Shown here in pieces: positions 1 to 5,734 of a DNA stretch of 6,141 nucleotides; position 1 is the stretch's first letter; every line of letters begins with the position of its first letter. The position numbers and the translations under genes were made by a program. Under the pieces are notes generated by a model. It was not told the origin of the DNA. It saw only the letters and a program-made list of their open reading frames with translations, and ran no database searches. Source of the DNA: Terriglobia bacterium (GTDB lineage Bacteria > Acidobacteriota > Terriglobia > UBA7540); contig JASIKV010000220.1 of NCBI GenBank assembly GCA_030049455.1, forward strand, positions 1 through 6,141, given 5' to 3'.

Positions 1-468
1 CAGGTTTTCAAGGCCGGCGATTCGCTCTGCGAGGCCTGCCGCCTCTGCTGCCGGAATGCCCTCTTTGGAAATTTCTTCGCCCAGGTTCACCTCGATTAAA
101 ACAGGAAGCCGCTCGCTGCCGGGTGCTGCGCCTTGCGAAAGCTTTTCGGCCAGGCGATGCGAATCGACGGAGTGAATCCAATTGAACATTTCGCGCGCCG
201 GCCGGGCCTTGTTGGATTGGAGATGCCCAATCAGGTGCCAGGTAATCTGCAAATCGGCAAGCGCTGCGATCTTGGACTTCGCTTCCTGCACCCGGCTTTC
301 ACCGAAGTCACGCAATCCTGCTTCGAACGCGGCGCGAATCAACTCCGCAGGATGGGTTTTGGAAACGGCGACCAGCCGGACATCCTCGAGGCGGCGCCCG
401 CTGCGCCGGCACCCGGCGCTGATTCGCTCCTCGATTCGCGCGATGTTTTCCCGAATGTCGGCAGTCAT
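1..468 (-). CDS. yggS: YggS/PLPBP family pyridoxal phosphate-binding protein, 3' end cut by window edge
   Basis: This leftward frame gives 156 residues from an ATG at 468 and is still open at base 1. The family is usually about 225-235 residues, so roughly the last third is missing. The N-terminus MTADIRENIARIEERI is typical. The PLP lysine lies in AVSKTHP (K37). The family motifs FGESRVQEA (residues 55-63; commonly GENRVQE or GENYVQE) and WHLIGHLQSNKAR (77-89) follow, then IHSVDS and VLIEVNLGEE. The family is a PLP-binding alanine racemase-fold barrel that controls cytoplasmic PLP and amino/keto acid balance; no catalytic activity is firmly established. I chose the ATG at 468 because it gives the family's normal N-terminus; no good Shine-Dalgarno precedes it. 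The gene is divergent from tmk. Identification is firm. Confidence 0.93.
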   Translation of the reverse strand, partial: MTADIRENIARIEERISAGCRRSGRRLEDVRLVAVSKTHPAELIRAAFEAGLRDFGESRVQEAKSKIAALADLQITWHLIGHLQSNKARPAREMFNWIHSVDSHRLAEKLSQGAAPGSERLPVLIEVNLGEEISKEGIPAAEAAGLAERIAGLENL

Positions 469-495
469 CTCGGTGCAGCTACACGCGGCGGTGCC

Positions 496-504
496 ATTCT
501 ATCA
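496..504 (-). promoter_or_regulatory. Candidate extended -10 promoter for yggS
   Basis: On the minus strand the bases read TGA-TAGAAT, with the hexamer at 501-496. This is an extended -10, and the predicted start near 489 leaves a leader of about 21 nt before the yggS ATG. No convincing -35 hexamer is present, and the place where it would sit abuts the palindromic array. Confidence 0.45.
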
Positions 505-526
505 TTCTCCAATCGGCCACGGCCTT

Positions 527-630
527 TGGAGTGCGGCAGCTTGCTGCCGCTTTCCTGGCCGGAAGCTTGCTTCCGGCTGAGCGCTAGCAAGCTGGCGCAT
601 GTCAAAGCGGTAGCAAGCTACCGCACTCCA
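527..630. repeat. REP/BIME-like palindromic array of four hairpins
   Basis: The 104-bp element is an imperfect palindrome. Its outer 27-nt arms (527-553 and 604-630) are inverted copies with two mismatches. Inside are four hairpins: 533-550 (GCGGCAGC-TT-GCTGCCGC), 558-577 (GCCGGAAGC-TT-GCTTCCGGC), 581-598 (GCGCTAGC-AA-GCTGGCGC, one G.T pair) and 607-624 (GCGGTAGC-AA-GCTACCGC). The first two have TT centres and the last two AA, so the units lie head to tail as two inverted pairs. All share a GC(TT/AA)GC core. It sits between the yggS and tmk promoters. Arrangement and placement resemble BIMEs; I recall similar units in acidobacterial genomes but cannot check copy number here. Confidence 0.85.
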
Positions 631-654
631 TACCCTCAATCCCTTGGAGCCGCC

Positions 655-683
655 TTGTTCCCGCAGCGGGCGGGTGTTAGGAT
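655..683 (+). promoter_or_regulatory. Candidate sigma70-type promoter for tmk
   Basis: A -35-like TTGTTC (655-660) is separated by exactly 17 bases from TAGGAT (678-683). The -10 is preceded by TGT, forming an extended -10. Predicted transcription start is near 690, giving a tmk leader of about 89 nt. The promoter lies 24 bp beyond the palindromic array. Confidence 0.6.
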
Positions 684-713
684 GCAAAGCTTGTCCCTCG
701 TCCCTGGTCCTTT

Positions 714-764
714 CTCCGTTGTTTGGCTCAGGCGCCTTGAACACGGTCAACGGACAACGGAGGA
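714..764 (+). promoter_or_regulatory. Inverted repeat overlapping the tmk ribosome binding site
   Basis: CTCCGTTGT (714-722) and ACAACGGAG (754-762) are perfect 9-base inverted copies separated by 31 bases. The right arm contains most of GGAGGA (759-764), the only Shine-Dalgarno-like sequence before tmk, 14 bases from its ATG. In the mRNA the pairing would mask the binding site. Regulation is inference; the repeat is seen directly. Confidence 0.5.
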
Positions 765-778
765 CGGATAAGCCATCC

Positions 779-1414
779 ATGAAAGGTCTATTCATTACCT
801 TCGAGGGCCTGGACGGCGCGGGCAAGAGCACACAACTGCGCCGTGCCGTGCAATATCTGCGCAAGCGCGGCCATCGGGTGCGAGTGACGCGTGAACCGGG
901 GGGCACACGCACGGGCGAGCAGGTGCGCGAAATCCTGCTGGCTTCGAGGACCGGCAAACTTGCGCCCCTCGCGGAATTGGCGCTGATGTACGCCGCTCGC
1001 GCCCAGCTTTTGGAGCAGGTCATCCGGCCGGCCCTTGCCCGCGGCGAGGCGGTGGTGAGCGACCGGTACAATACGGCGTCATTCGCCTACCAGGGTTATG
1101 GGCGCAAGCTGGGAGTGGCCACCGTGCGGGCATTCGACCGGGTGATTTGCGGCCCAACCCAACCCGACCTGACCATCATTCTGGACCTCGACCCCGAGCG
1201 TGCGCGGGGACGGGCACGCGGAGATTCGAAGCGGCGCTCGCGCCTGGATCGCATCGAAGCGCAGGGCCTGGTGTTTCACAAGCGCGTGCGCGCCGGATAC
1301 CTTGCCCTCGCCCGAAGGGCGCCGAAACGTGTCAAGGTGGTAAGCGCCGAGCAATCGATCGGCGAGATGCAGCGGCAGATTCGGTCGCTTATCGATGACC
1401 TGCTCGCATCATAG
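779..1414 (+). CDS. tmk: Thymidylate kinase
   Basis: This 211-residue protein phosphorylates dTMP to dTDP with ATP in the cytoplasm, a required step in dTTP supply. It starts MKGLFITFEG and has the P-loop GLDGAGKST (10-18), the dTMP-binding TREPGGT (37-43), the SDRY motif (94-97) followed by TASFAYQGYG, and a LID-like basic stretch ending LDRIE (156-160). Length matches the family. The frame is open upstream to 644, but the extra residues come from repetitive leader sequence and the family begins at the ATG at 779. GGAGGA (759-764) precedes it at a rather long 14 bases. tmk is commonly beside holB; here an 80-codon gene lies between them. Identification is firm. Confidence 0.96.
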   Translation: MKGLFITFEGLDGAGKSTQLRRAVQYLRKRGHRVRVTREPGGTRTGEQVREILLASRTGKLAPLAELALMYAARAQLLEQVIRPALARGEAVVSDRYNTASFAYQGYGRKLGVATVRAFDRVICGPTQPDLTIILDLDPERARGRARGDSKRRSRLDRIEAQGLVFHKRVRAGYLALARRAPKRVKVVSAEQSIGEMQRQIRSLIDDLLAS

Positions 1415-1486
1415 CGAACGTGACGGCTCAATCCTCAGGCCCATATGCGGGTCTGAAAAAGACAAGGAAGCAGAGCAAAATCCAAG

Positions 1487-1495
1487 TGATATAAT
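1487..1495 (+). promoter_or_regulatory. Extended -10 promoter next to the small-gene start codon
   Basis: TGA-TATAAT (1487-1495) is a perfect consensus -10 with the extended TGN. No -35 match lies at the right distance, which extended -10 promoters can lack. The expected start is base 1502 or 1503, at the ATG itself, implying a leaderless transcript. Confidence 0.55.
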
Positions 1496-1502
1496 ACTGC
1501 TT

Positions 1503-1745
1503 ATGACCCCCGAGGAAAGGTTTGCCAAGATCGAGGAGCATTTGCTGGTCACAGCGGAAATGCAGCGCACTTCGGATCGCCGCTGGGAGGAGCGGTTCTC
1601 CCGCCATGACGGGCAGATCGCGGCGCTAATTACCATTGCAGAGAAGCATGAGGCCGGACTGCAAGAATTTCGAGCCGCCATGGAACCCATTCTTGAGCGC
1701 ATGGATCGCTTCATCCGCGGCATGGAATCCAACGGACATAAGTAA
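1503..1745 (+). CDS. Small charged coiled-coil protein of unknown function
   Basis: This 80-residue protein begins MTPEERFAKIEEHLL and is almost wholly predicted helix, with hydrophobic residues at heptad-like spacing (for example LITIAEKHEAGLQEF and MEPILERMDRFI). It has no signal peptide, membrane segment, cysteine or recognisable catalytic motif. The frame is open upstream to an ATG at 1395 overlapping the end of tmk, but the added residues look random and MTPEERF is a natural start. There is no Shine-Dalgarno, which fits the leaderless promoter just upstream. It lies between tmk and holB on the same strand, 88 bases after tmk and 60 before holB. It resembles short helical proteins I have seen in Acidobacteriota, but I cannot assign a function. 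A self-associating adaptor is only a guess. Confidence 0.68.
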   Translation: MTPEERFAKIEEHLLVTAEMQRTSDRRWEERFSRHDGQIAALITIAEKHEAGLQEFRAAMEPILERMDRFIRGMESNGHK

Positions 1746-1774
1746 GCCCCTCACCGCAAAACTCAATTTCTGCG

Positions 1775-1780
1775 TATAAT
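1775..1780 (+). promoter_or_regulatory. Possible -10 box for holB
   Basis: A consensus TATAAT (1775-1780) lies 25 bases before the holB ATG, predicting a start near 1787 and a 19-nt leader that contains the weak ribosome site AGAGAG (1796-1801). No good -35 or TGN extension is present, so readthrough from tmk is equally possible. Confidence 0.4.
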
Positions 1781-1805
1781 TCCCCAGTCACAGTCAGAGA
1801 GCGTC

Positions 1806-2894
1806 ATGGGTTTTGAATCCTTTCAGGGCAATCCGCAGGCGGTTGCGTCGGTCCGCGAAATGCTGGTGAGCGGGCGCGTGCCGGGTTCTCTGCTCTTCTC
1901 CGGACCCGAGGGCGTGGGCAAGAAAACGCTGGCCATCATGCTGGCCAAGGCACTGGTGTGCGAGCGGGGGGGCGGCGATTTCTGCGGCGAGTGCGCAAGG
2001 TGCCGCAAAGCAGACCAGATGCTGACCTCCGCTCGGGAAGACCTGGCCCGCCGGCGCGACATCAAGGAATCCGCCCGCCGGGCGGAAGGCCTGATTTACT
2101 TCGACCTTCAGATCATCGAACCCATTACCAAATTCATACTGGCCGAGCAGATCCGCAAATTGCGCGCCGTCGCCTATACACGGCCTTTCGAATTCCCGCG
2201 GCGAATTTTTGTCGTGGATGAGGCGCAAACCATCCACTGGCAGGCTATCGACCTGCTTCTGAAGGTTTTGGAGGAGCCGCCGGAGACCTCCACCTTCATT
2301 CTGGTCTGTCCAAACTCCTTTGAGCTTCGGCCCACCATCCGCTCGCGATGCACACGAGTGAGTTTCCGGCCCGTTGACGAGGCCATCATTCAAAGCGTAT
2401 TGGCGCGCGATTCAAAACTCACTCCCGCGCAAAGGGACCTCTCCGCGCGAGTGGCGGCCGGCAGCATTGCCCGTGCCCGGTCCTTCGACCCCGCCGAGTT
2501 CGACCGCCGCCGCCAGCCTTGGGTTGAATTCCTTGAAGCCGTAGCCGACCGCGGGGCCGCGGGGGTTGCGGGAAACCTGCGGCAAGCGTTTGAAGCAGCA
2601 CGGGGCCTTGCCGAGAATCGCGGCGACTTGGAAGGAACCTTGCACATAGGTTATTCACTGCTCTCTGACCTGCTGCGCCTTCTGTTGGACCAGGCGACGG
2701 ACAAGATTACGAATGTCGATTTAATATCGCGCCTTCGCAGGTGGGGCCCGAAACTCGGTCTGGAGGGAATTGCCAGGCTGAAATCCGGTCTTGACCAGGC
2801 CTATCGCCTCCAAATCCGCAATGTTAATCCCCAACTTGGATTCGAAACGCTGGCCATTGAGGCGAATCCCCTGCCTGAGACGCGCTCGGCATAA
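1806..2894 (+). CDS. holB: DNA polymerase III clamp-loader subunit delta prime
   Basis: This 362-residue AAA+ protein is the delta prime subunit of the clamp loader, which opens the sliding clamp and loads it on primed DNA. The N-terminus GFESFQGNPQAV is typical. An intact P-loop GPEGVGKKT lies at 33-41. Zinc-module cysteines are C52, C60, C63 and C66. The Walker B-like VVDEA is at 136-140, followed by LLKVLEEPPE (151-160) and the SRC motif (180-182), which carries the arginine finger. Residues from about 190 on form the helical C-terminal part, less conserved. Compared with usual delta prime proteins, about 30 charged residues (near 68-97) are inserted after the zinc module, and the common HPD is YFD (98-100). 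A weak AGAGAG precedes the ATG. The tmk neighbourhood supports the call. DnaX is less likely given length and motifs. Confidence 0.92.
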   Translation: MGFESFQGNPQAVASVREMLVSGRVPGSLLFSGPEGVGKKTLAIMLAKALVCERGGGDFCGECARCRKADQMLTSAREDLARRRDIKESARRAEGLIYFDLQIIEPITKFILAEQIRKLRAVAYTRPFEFPRRIFVVDEAQTIHWQAIDLLLKVLEEPPETSTFILVCPNSFELRPTIRSRCTRVSFRPVDEAIIQSVLARDSKLTPAQRDLSARVAAGSIARARSFDPAEFDRRRQPWVEFLEAVADRGAAGVAGNLRQAFEAARGLAENRGDLEGTLHIGYSLLSDLLRLLLDQATDKITNVDLISRLRRWGPKLGLEGIARLKSGLDQAYRLQIRNVNPQLGFETLAIEANPLPETRSA

Positions 2895-3036
2895 CAAACT
2901 CCTTTCCAATCGGACATTGTGTCCGCCATGGGCAACGGCCTGCACTGCCCGGCCATCAAAAGTCTATGAATCCCGACCGGCCCAGCATCATTGGACCAGC
3001 ACCCAGATTGAAGTTTGATCATGCCGGCCAAAAGCG
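2895..3036. other. Intergenic stretch after holB with a short perfect hairpin
   Basis: No credible gene is present. CGGACA-TTG-TGTCCG (2911-2925) is a 6-bp hairpin 17 bases after the holB stop. A second pairing, GGGCA (2930-2934) with TGCCC (2946-2950), follows. Neither has a U-tract, so a Rho-independent terminator is not supported, though the hairpins could protect the holB mRNA 3' end. The rest of the gap to hfq holds its promoter and leader. Confidence 0.5.
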
Positions 3037-3065
3037 TTGCGCCGGTTGCCCCCATGTGCTAGGAT
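3037..3065 (+). promoter_or_regulatory. Candidate promoter for hfq
   Basis: TTGCGC (3037-3042) is followed after 17 bases by TAGGAT (3060-3065), which has a TGC extension. The predicted start near 3072 gives an hfq leader of about 159 nt. The -35 matches only TTG, but the -10 is the same extended TAGGAT as before tmk. Confidence 0.55.
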
Positions 3066-3121
3066 TTAACATATTCACGGCCGACTTCCGAGCATGGTCT
3101 TTGTTTTCTTTGAAGTAGGGA

Positions 3122-3150
3122 ACCTAAACGCCTTGGGATGCGTCTTAGGT
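3122..3150 (+). promoter_or_regulatory. Stem-loop in the hfq leader
   Basis: ACCTAAACGC (3122-3131) pairs with GCGT-C-TTAGGT (3140-3150): ten base pairs with one bulged C and an 8-base loop CTTGGGAT. No U-tract follows, so it is not a terminator. A smaller pairing, GCCC (3198-3201) with GGGC (3210-3213), ends two bases before the GAGGAG ribosome site (3216-3221). The leader is therefore structured and could host control of hfq. I recognise no known riboswitch or RNA family. Confidence 0.5.
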
Positions 3151-3230
3151 AATGCAGCGGCAACCCGCGCATTTCACCGGGATAAACTTGAATCCTTGCC
3201 CTGGTGTTCGGGCTTGAGGAGCTAACCACC

Positions 3231-3575
3231 ATGAATCGAAGATTAATCCGTCCTACCTTGTCGGACGTCCAAGACCAGATGGGCTCGCGCATGCAGCGCA
3301 AAAAGCCGGCACCCCCCGATCAAACCAATGCCGAGAATTTCTATTACCTGAAACAAATGCAAGGCCGCACCTCCATGGTAGTGGTTCTGGACCAGGGCGA
3401 AACGATCCGCGGCGTGATCGAGTGGTATGACCGGAGCTGCATCAAAGTGCATCGCCAGAATGAGCCCAACCTTTTGATTATGAAGTCCTGCATTCGTTAC
3501 ATGTACAAAGACGGCGAAGGCCGCAATGGGACATCCAATTCAGGCGAGAATTCGCACAACCAGGAAGCGGACTAG
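3231..3575 (+). CDS. hfq: Hfq-like Sm-fold RNA chaperone, divergent
   Basis: This 114-residue protein has one Sm-like domain at about 33-93. Sm1 reads TSMVVVLDQGETIRGVIEWYD (47-67), matching Hfq's pattern of strand, NG-like turn, GxI and FD. Sm2 is LLIMKSCIRYMYK (81-93). Hfq forms a hexamer ring that binds small RNAs and A-rich mRNA. Differences from enterobacterial Hfq: Sm2 YKHA is MKSC, keeping only the lysine (K85); FDxF is YDRS; and Q8 has no clear equivalent. A 32-residue basic N-terminal extension precedes the domain, and a polar tail rich in Asn, Ser and Glu, ending NQEAD, follows. The ATG at 3231 has a good GAGGAG nine bases upstream; an alternative upstream start at 3204 lacks this. 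It has its own promoter and long leader. Family membership is strong; RNA-binding mode is uncertain. Confidence 0.8.
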   Translation: MNRRLIRPTLSDVQDQMGSRMQRKKPAPPDQTNAENFYYLKQMQGRTSMVVVLDQGETIRGVIEWYDRSCIKVHRQNEPNLLIMKSCIRYMYKDGEGRNGTSNSGENSHNQEAD

Positions 3576-3702
3576 AAAAATTTCCAGGCGCCTGCCATAG
3601 CTTTGGCCCGCGGGTGAGGACTGAAGTTTTTGCCCGATGAAAAGCCTTAAGCGCGTATATTCTCGCGGCGTTCAACGGCATCGGAATTGTCTCCACCAGG
3701 TC

Positions 3703-3731
3703 TTGACAACCTCGCGAGAGTCTCCTAGCAT
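3703..3731 (+). promoter_or_regulatory. Strong sigma70-type promoter for the exported-protein gene
   Basis: A perfect TTGACA (3703-3708) is followed after exactly 17 bases by TAGCAT (3726-3731). The expected start is near 3738, leaving a 30-nt leader before the GTG at 3768. bshA, with no promoter of its own visible, is probably transcribed from here too. Confidence 0.75.
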
Positions 3732-3767
3732 CACATTGTTTGTGCACTTCGCACACCGGAATCCATC

Positions 3768-4223
3768 GTGATTTTTCTCGCCTTTTTCCGCAAGGATCGT
3801 AGAAGCATTCGCACCCCGGCCGCGCGCGCCGGTGCGGCGTGGCGCGTGGCGCTGGTCATTCCGGCGATTCTGCTGATTGTCGCCGCGGCGTTTGCCCAAG
3901 ACGACGATGAAAAGCCCAAGATTCCCGGCCTCGACAAGATCATCAGCGCCAATGAGCACCTGATGTTCACAGGAACCGTCAAGACCCTCGACGAAAAGCA
4001 TAATTTTATAAGCGTCAGCTCCGTGGAGGGTGAGGATACGGAGATCTTCCCCATCAAGCACAGCACAAAAGTCGAAACCTCCGACGGATTCAGGAAGAAA
4101 CTGGCGGTACTCTCCCCCGGTACGCGCATCATCGTGTATTACGAACAGCGCGCCGACCATCGCACGGTAACCGACATCCAACTCTATACCAGCGAATCGA
4201 AGAAAAAGGAGCCCCCCTCCTAA
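3768..4223 (+). CDS. Small exported protein with a predicted beta-rich domain
   Basis: The 151-residue product starts at GTG, placed 30 nt after the expected transcription start. Residues 8-26 are Arg-rich, 27-42 are a hydrophobic segment (VALVIPAILLIVAAAFA), and AFA-Q (41-44) is a good signal peptidase I site. The mature part, about 108 residues, opens with an acidic stretch (DDDEKPK) and then a strand-rich region, MFTGTVKTLDEKHNFISVSS, through the TEIFPIKHSTKVE, SPGTRIIVYYE and TVTDIQLY segments. This spacing, with a GT-V start and an L-PGT-I-VYYE strand, resembles the small OB-like barrels annotated as DUF5666; I hold that loosely. No cysteine occurs in the mature part, so it is not a lipoprotein. 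It precedes bshA by 46 bases on the same strand. A shorter GTG start at 3846 is possible. Function unknown. Confidence 0.78.
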   Translation: MIFLAFFRKDRRSIRTPAARAGAAWRVALVIPAILLIVAAAFAQDDDEKPKIPGLDKIISANEHLMFTGTVKTLDEKHNFISVSSVEGEDTEIFPIKHSTKVETSDGFRKKLAVLSPGTRIIVYYEQRADHRTVTDIQLYTSESKKKEPPS

Positions 4224-4269
4224 CCCGCGCGAGTGCGGGCCGTGGGTTCGGGATTTCCGCCACACCACC

Positions 4270-5394
4270 ATGCGCATCGGAATCACCTGCTATCCCACCT
4301 ACGGCGGCAGCGGCGTGGTCGCCACCGAGCTGGGCATTGAACTGGCCGCGCGCGGGCACGACATCCATTTCATCAGCTATGCCATGCCGGTGCGGATTAC
4401 GGAAGCCGCAGGCCGCATCCACTTCCATGAAGTGGAGATGATGAATTACCCGCTCTTCGATCATCCGCCATACACGCTGGCGCTGGCCACGGCTATGACC
4501 AACGTCGCGGTCAATGAATCCCTCGACCTTTTGCACGTCCATTACGCCATCCCCCATTCCGTCAGCGCCTATCTGGCGCGCGCCATGCTGAAGCCGCGCC
4601 GCCTGCCGTTCGTCACCACTCTGCACGGCACGGACATCACCCTGGTGGGACTCGATCGTTCGTACCTTCCCATCACGAAATTTTCGATTGAGGAGAGTGA
4701 CGGGGTAACCGCCATCTCCAACTACCTGCGCGAAGTTACCTTGCGGGAGTTCGACATTCACCGCCCTGTGGATTTGATTCCCAACTTCGTCAACTGCGAG
4801 GTCTTTATCCCGGGGAACGGGAAGCGCCGGCGCGAGGAGTTCGCCCCGAAAGGCGAAAAAATTCTCGCCCACTTATCGAATTTCCGCCCAGTGAAGCGCC
4901 TTCCCGACGTGATTGAAATCTTCGCTCTGGTGCGCCGCGAAATTCCCGCCAAGCTGTTGATGATCGGCGACGGCCCGGACCGCATGACCGCCGAATGGAT
5001 GGCGCGAGACAAGAAAATCGCCTCCGACGTGATTTTTCTGGGCAAGCAGAACCAGGTTCAGGACCTTCTTGCCTGCGCTGACGTTTTGCTTCTGCCCAGC
5101 GAATTGGAGTCCTTCGGCCTGGCGGCGCTCGAAGGCATGGCGTGCGGAGTGCCGGCCGTCTGCTCGCGCGTGGGCGGAGTCCCGGAAGTCATCACCGACG
5201 GAGTTGAAGGGTATCTGGTCACGCCCCGCGACGTCCAAACCATGGCGGCGCGTGCACTCGAGATCCTTTCTAGTCCCGAAAAGCAAAAGGAAATGTCCCA
5301 GGCCGCGCGGCAGCGCGCCCTTCGCCAGTTCTGCACCGAAAAGATCATCCCGCTTTACGAAGACCTTTACCAACGAGTTCTTCGGAATTCCTGA
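4270..5394 (+). CDS. bshA: N-acetyl-alpha-D-glucosaminyl L-malate synthase (bacillithiol synthesis)
   Basis: The 374-residue GT4, GT-B-fold enzyme transfers GlcNAc from UDP-GlcNAc to L-malate, the first step of bacillithiol synthesis, in the cytoplasm. The N-terminus MRIGITCYPTYGGSGVVATELG is diagnostic of BshA. Further landmarks are HVHYAIPH (89-96), TLHGTDITLVG (117-127), the second-domain NFRPVKR (204-210) with R206 and K209, GDGPD (233-237), and the EX7E pair E280/E288 in ESFGLAALEG. The C-terminus is intact, and length fits. The start is fixed by the family N-terminus even though no Shine-Dalgarno precedes it, so translation may depend on coupling to the gene upstream. BshB and BshC are not in the window; bacillithiol genes are often scattered. 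BshA in a GC-rich genome of this kind suits Acidobacteriota. Other GT4 enzymes are less likely given the N-terminus. Confidence 0.95.
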   Translation: MRIGITCYPTYGGSGVVATELGIELAARGHDIHFISYAMPVRITEAAGRIHFHEVEMMNYPLFDHPPYTLALATAMTNVAVNESLDLLHVHYAIPHSVSAYLARAMLKPRRLPFVTTLHGTDITLVGLDRSYLPITKFSIEESDGVTAISNYLREVTLREFDIHRPVDLIPNFVNCEVFIPGNGKRRREEFAPKGEKILAHLSNFRPVKRLPDVIEIFALVRREIPAKLLMIGDGPDRMTAEWMARDKKIASDVIFLGKQNQVQDLLACADVLLLPSELESFGLAALEGMACGVPAVCSRVGGVPEVITDGVEGYLVTPRDVQTMAARALEILSSPEKQKEMSQAARQRALRQFCTEKIIPLYEDLYQRVLRNS

Positions 5395-5617
5395 ACTCTC
5401 CCGCCCCAGGTGTATGCACGAACGCCAAGCCCTTCGCGCGTCGTTTATAAGCTCTAGTCTCACGTGCCTAGTCTGCCCCAGGAGGCGGCATCATCCTGTC
5501 AATTACGGCTGGCGGGCCTTGAGCGGTGTTCCGATACAGGCAGAGCGGGTGCAAAATCGGACGCTCTAGCCCCTATCGCTCGGGGAATGCAACTAGCCTT
5601 CCTAGCCGTCAGCTTCC

Positions 5618-5669
5618 AATATCTGCCGCAGGCGCATGGCTGGCCTGCCTCCAATGACTGGCTGATATT
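5618..5669. repeat. Nested inverted repeat
   Basis: AATATCTGCC (5618-5627) and GGCTGATATT (5660-5669) are inverted copies with one mismatch. Directly inside, GCAGGC (5628-5633) pairs perfectly with GCCTGC (5643-5648), leaving a 9-base loop. The two stems would stack into a long hairpin with an asymmetric internal loop (5649-5659). Confidence 0.6.
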
Positions 5670-5697
5670 CCGCCCTCGATAGCCGACGCATCCCCGG

Positions 5698-5734
5698 GCC
5701 TTTCCTTCTCCAATGTAGCCTATAAGGAAAAGGC
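5698..5734. repeat. Inverted repeat with one bulge
   Basis: GCCTTTCCTT (5698-5707) pairs with AAGGAAAAGGC (5724-5734), ten pairs with one bulged A and a 16-base loop. A competing hairpin, AAGGC-TAA-GCCTT, begins at 5730. No U-tract follows. Confidence 0.55.

Noticed and set aside
527..630. CRISPR array or integron attachment site
   Set aside because: Units alternate in orientation, with spacers of only a few bases that are not unique protospacer-length sequences; no cas or integrase gene is near.
133..771. Rightward open frame of 212 codons
   Set aside because: It lies antisense to yggS and then runs through the hairpin array and tmk leader; the yggS frame on the other strand carries clear family motifs.
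644..778. 45-residue N-terminal extension of tmk
   Set aside because: The frame is open, but the residues derive from low-complexity leader sequence, and thymidylate kinases begin just before the P-loop strand as at 779.
502..1071. Leftward open frame of 189 codons
   Set aside because: It is the shadow of tmk plus the repeat array. The ECGSLLPL/AVACYRF-type peptides it and its mirror encode come from the palindromes.
1437..1454. Hairpin AGGCCC/GGGTCT as a tmk terminator
   Set aside because: It is only six pairs with one G.T and is followed by GAAAAAG rather than a T-run on either strand.
2801..3055. Small leftward frame between holB and hfq
   Set aside because: It overlaps the end of holB antisense and has no ribosome site, motif or coding-like composition.
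4224..4239. CCCGC/GCGGG hairpin as a terminator between the exported-protein gene and bshA
   Set aside because: The stem is five pairs and no T-run follows, so it does not argue against co-transcription.
4129..4872. Leftward 247-codon frame
   Set aside because: It is antisense to the N-terminal half of bshA, whose frame has diagnostic motifs throughout.
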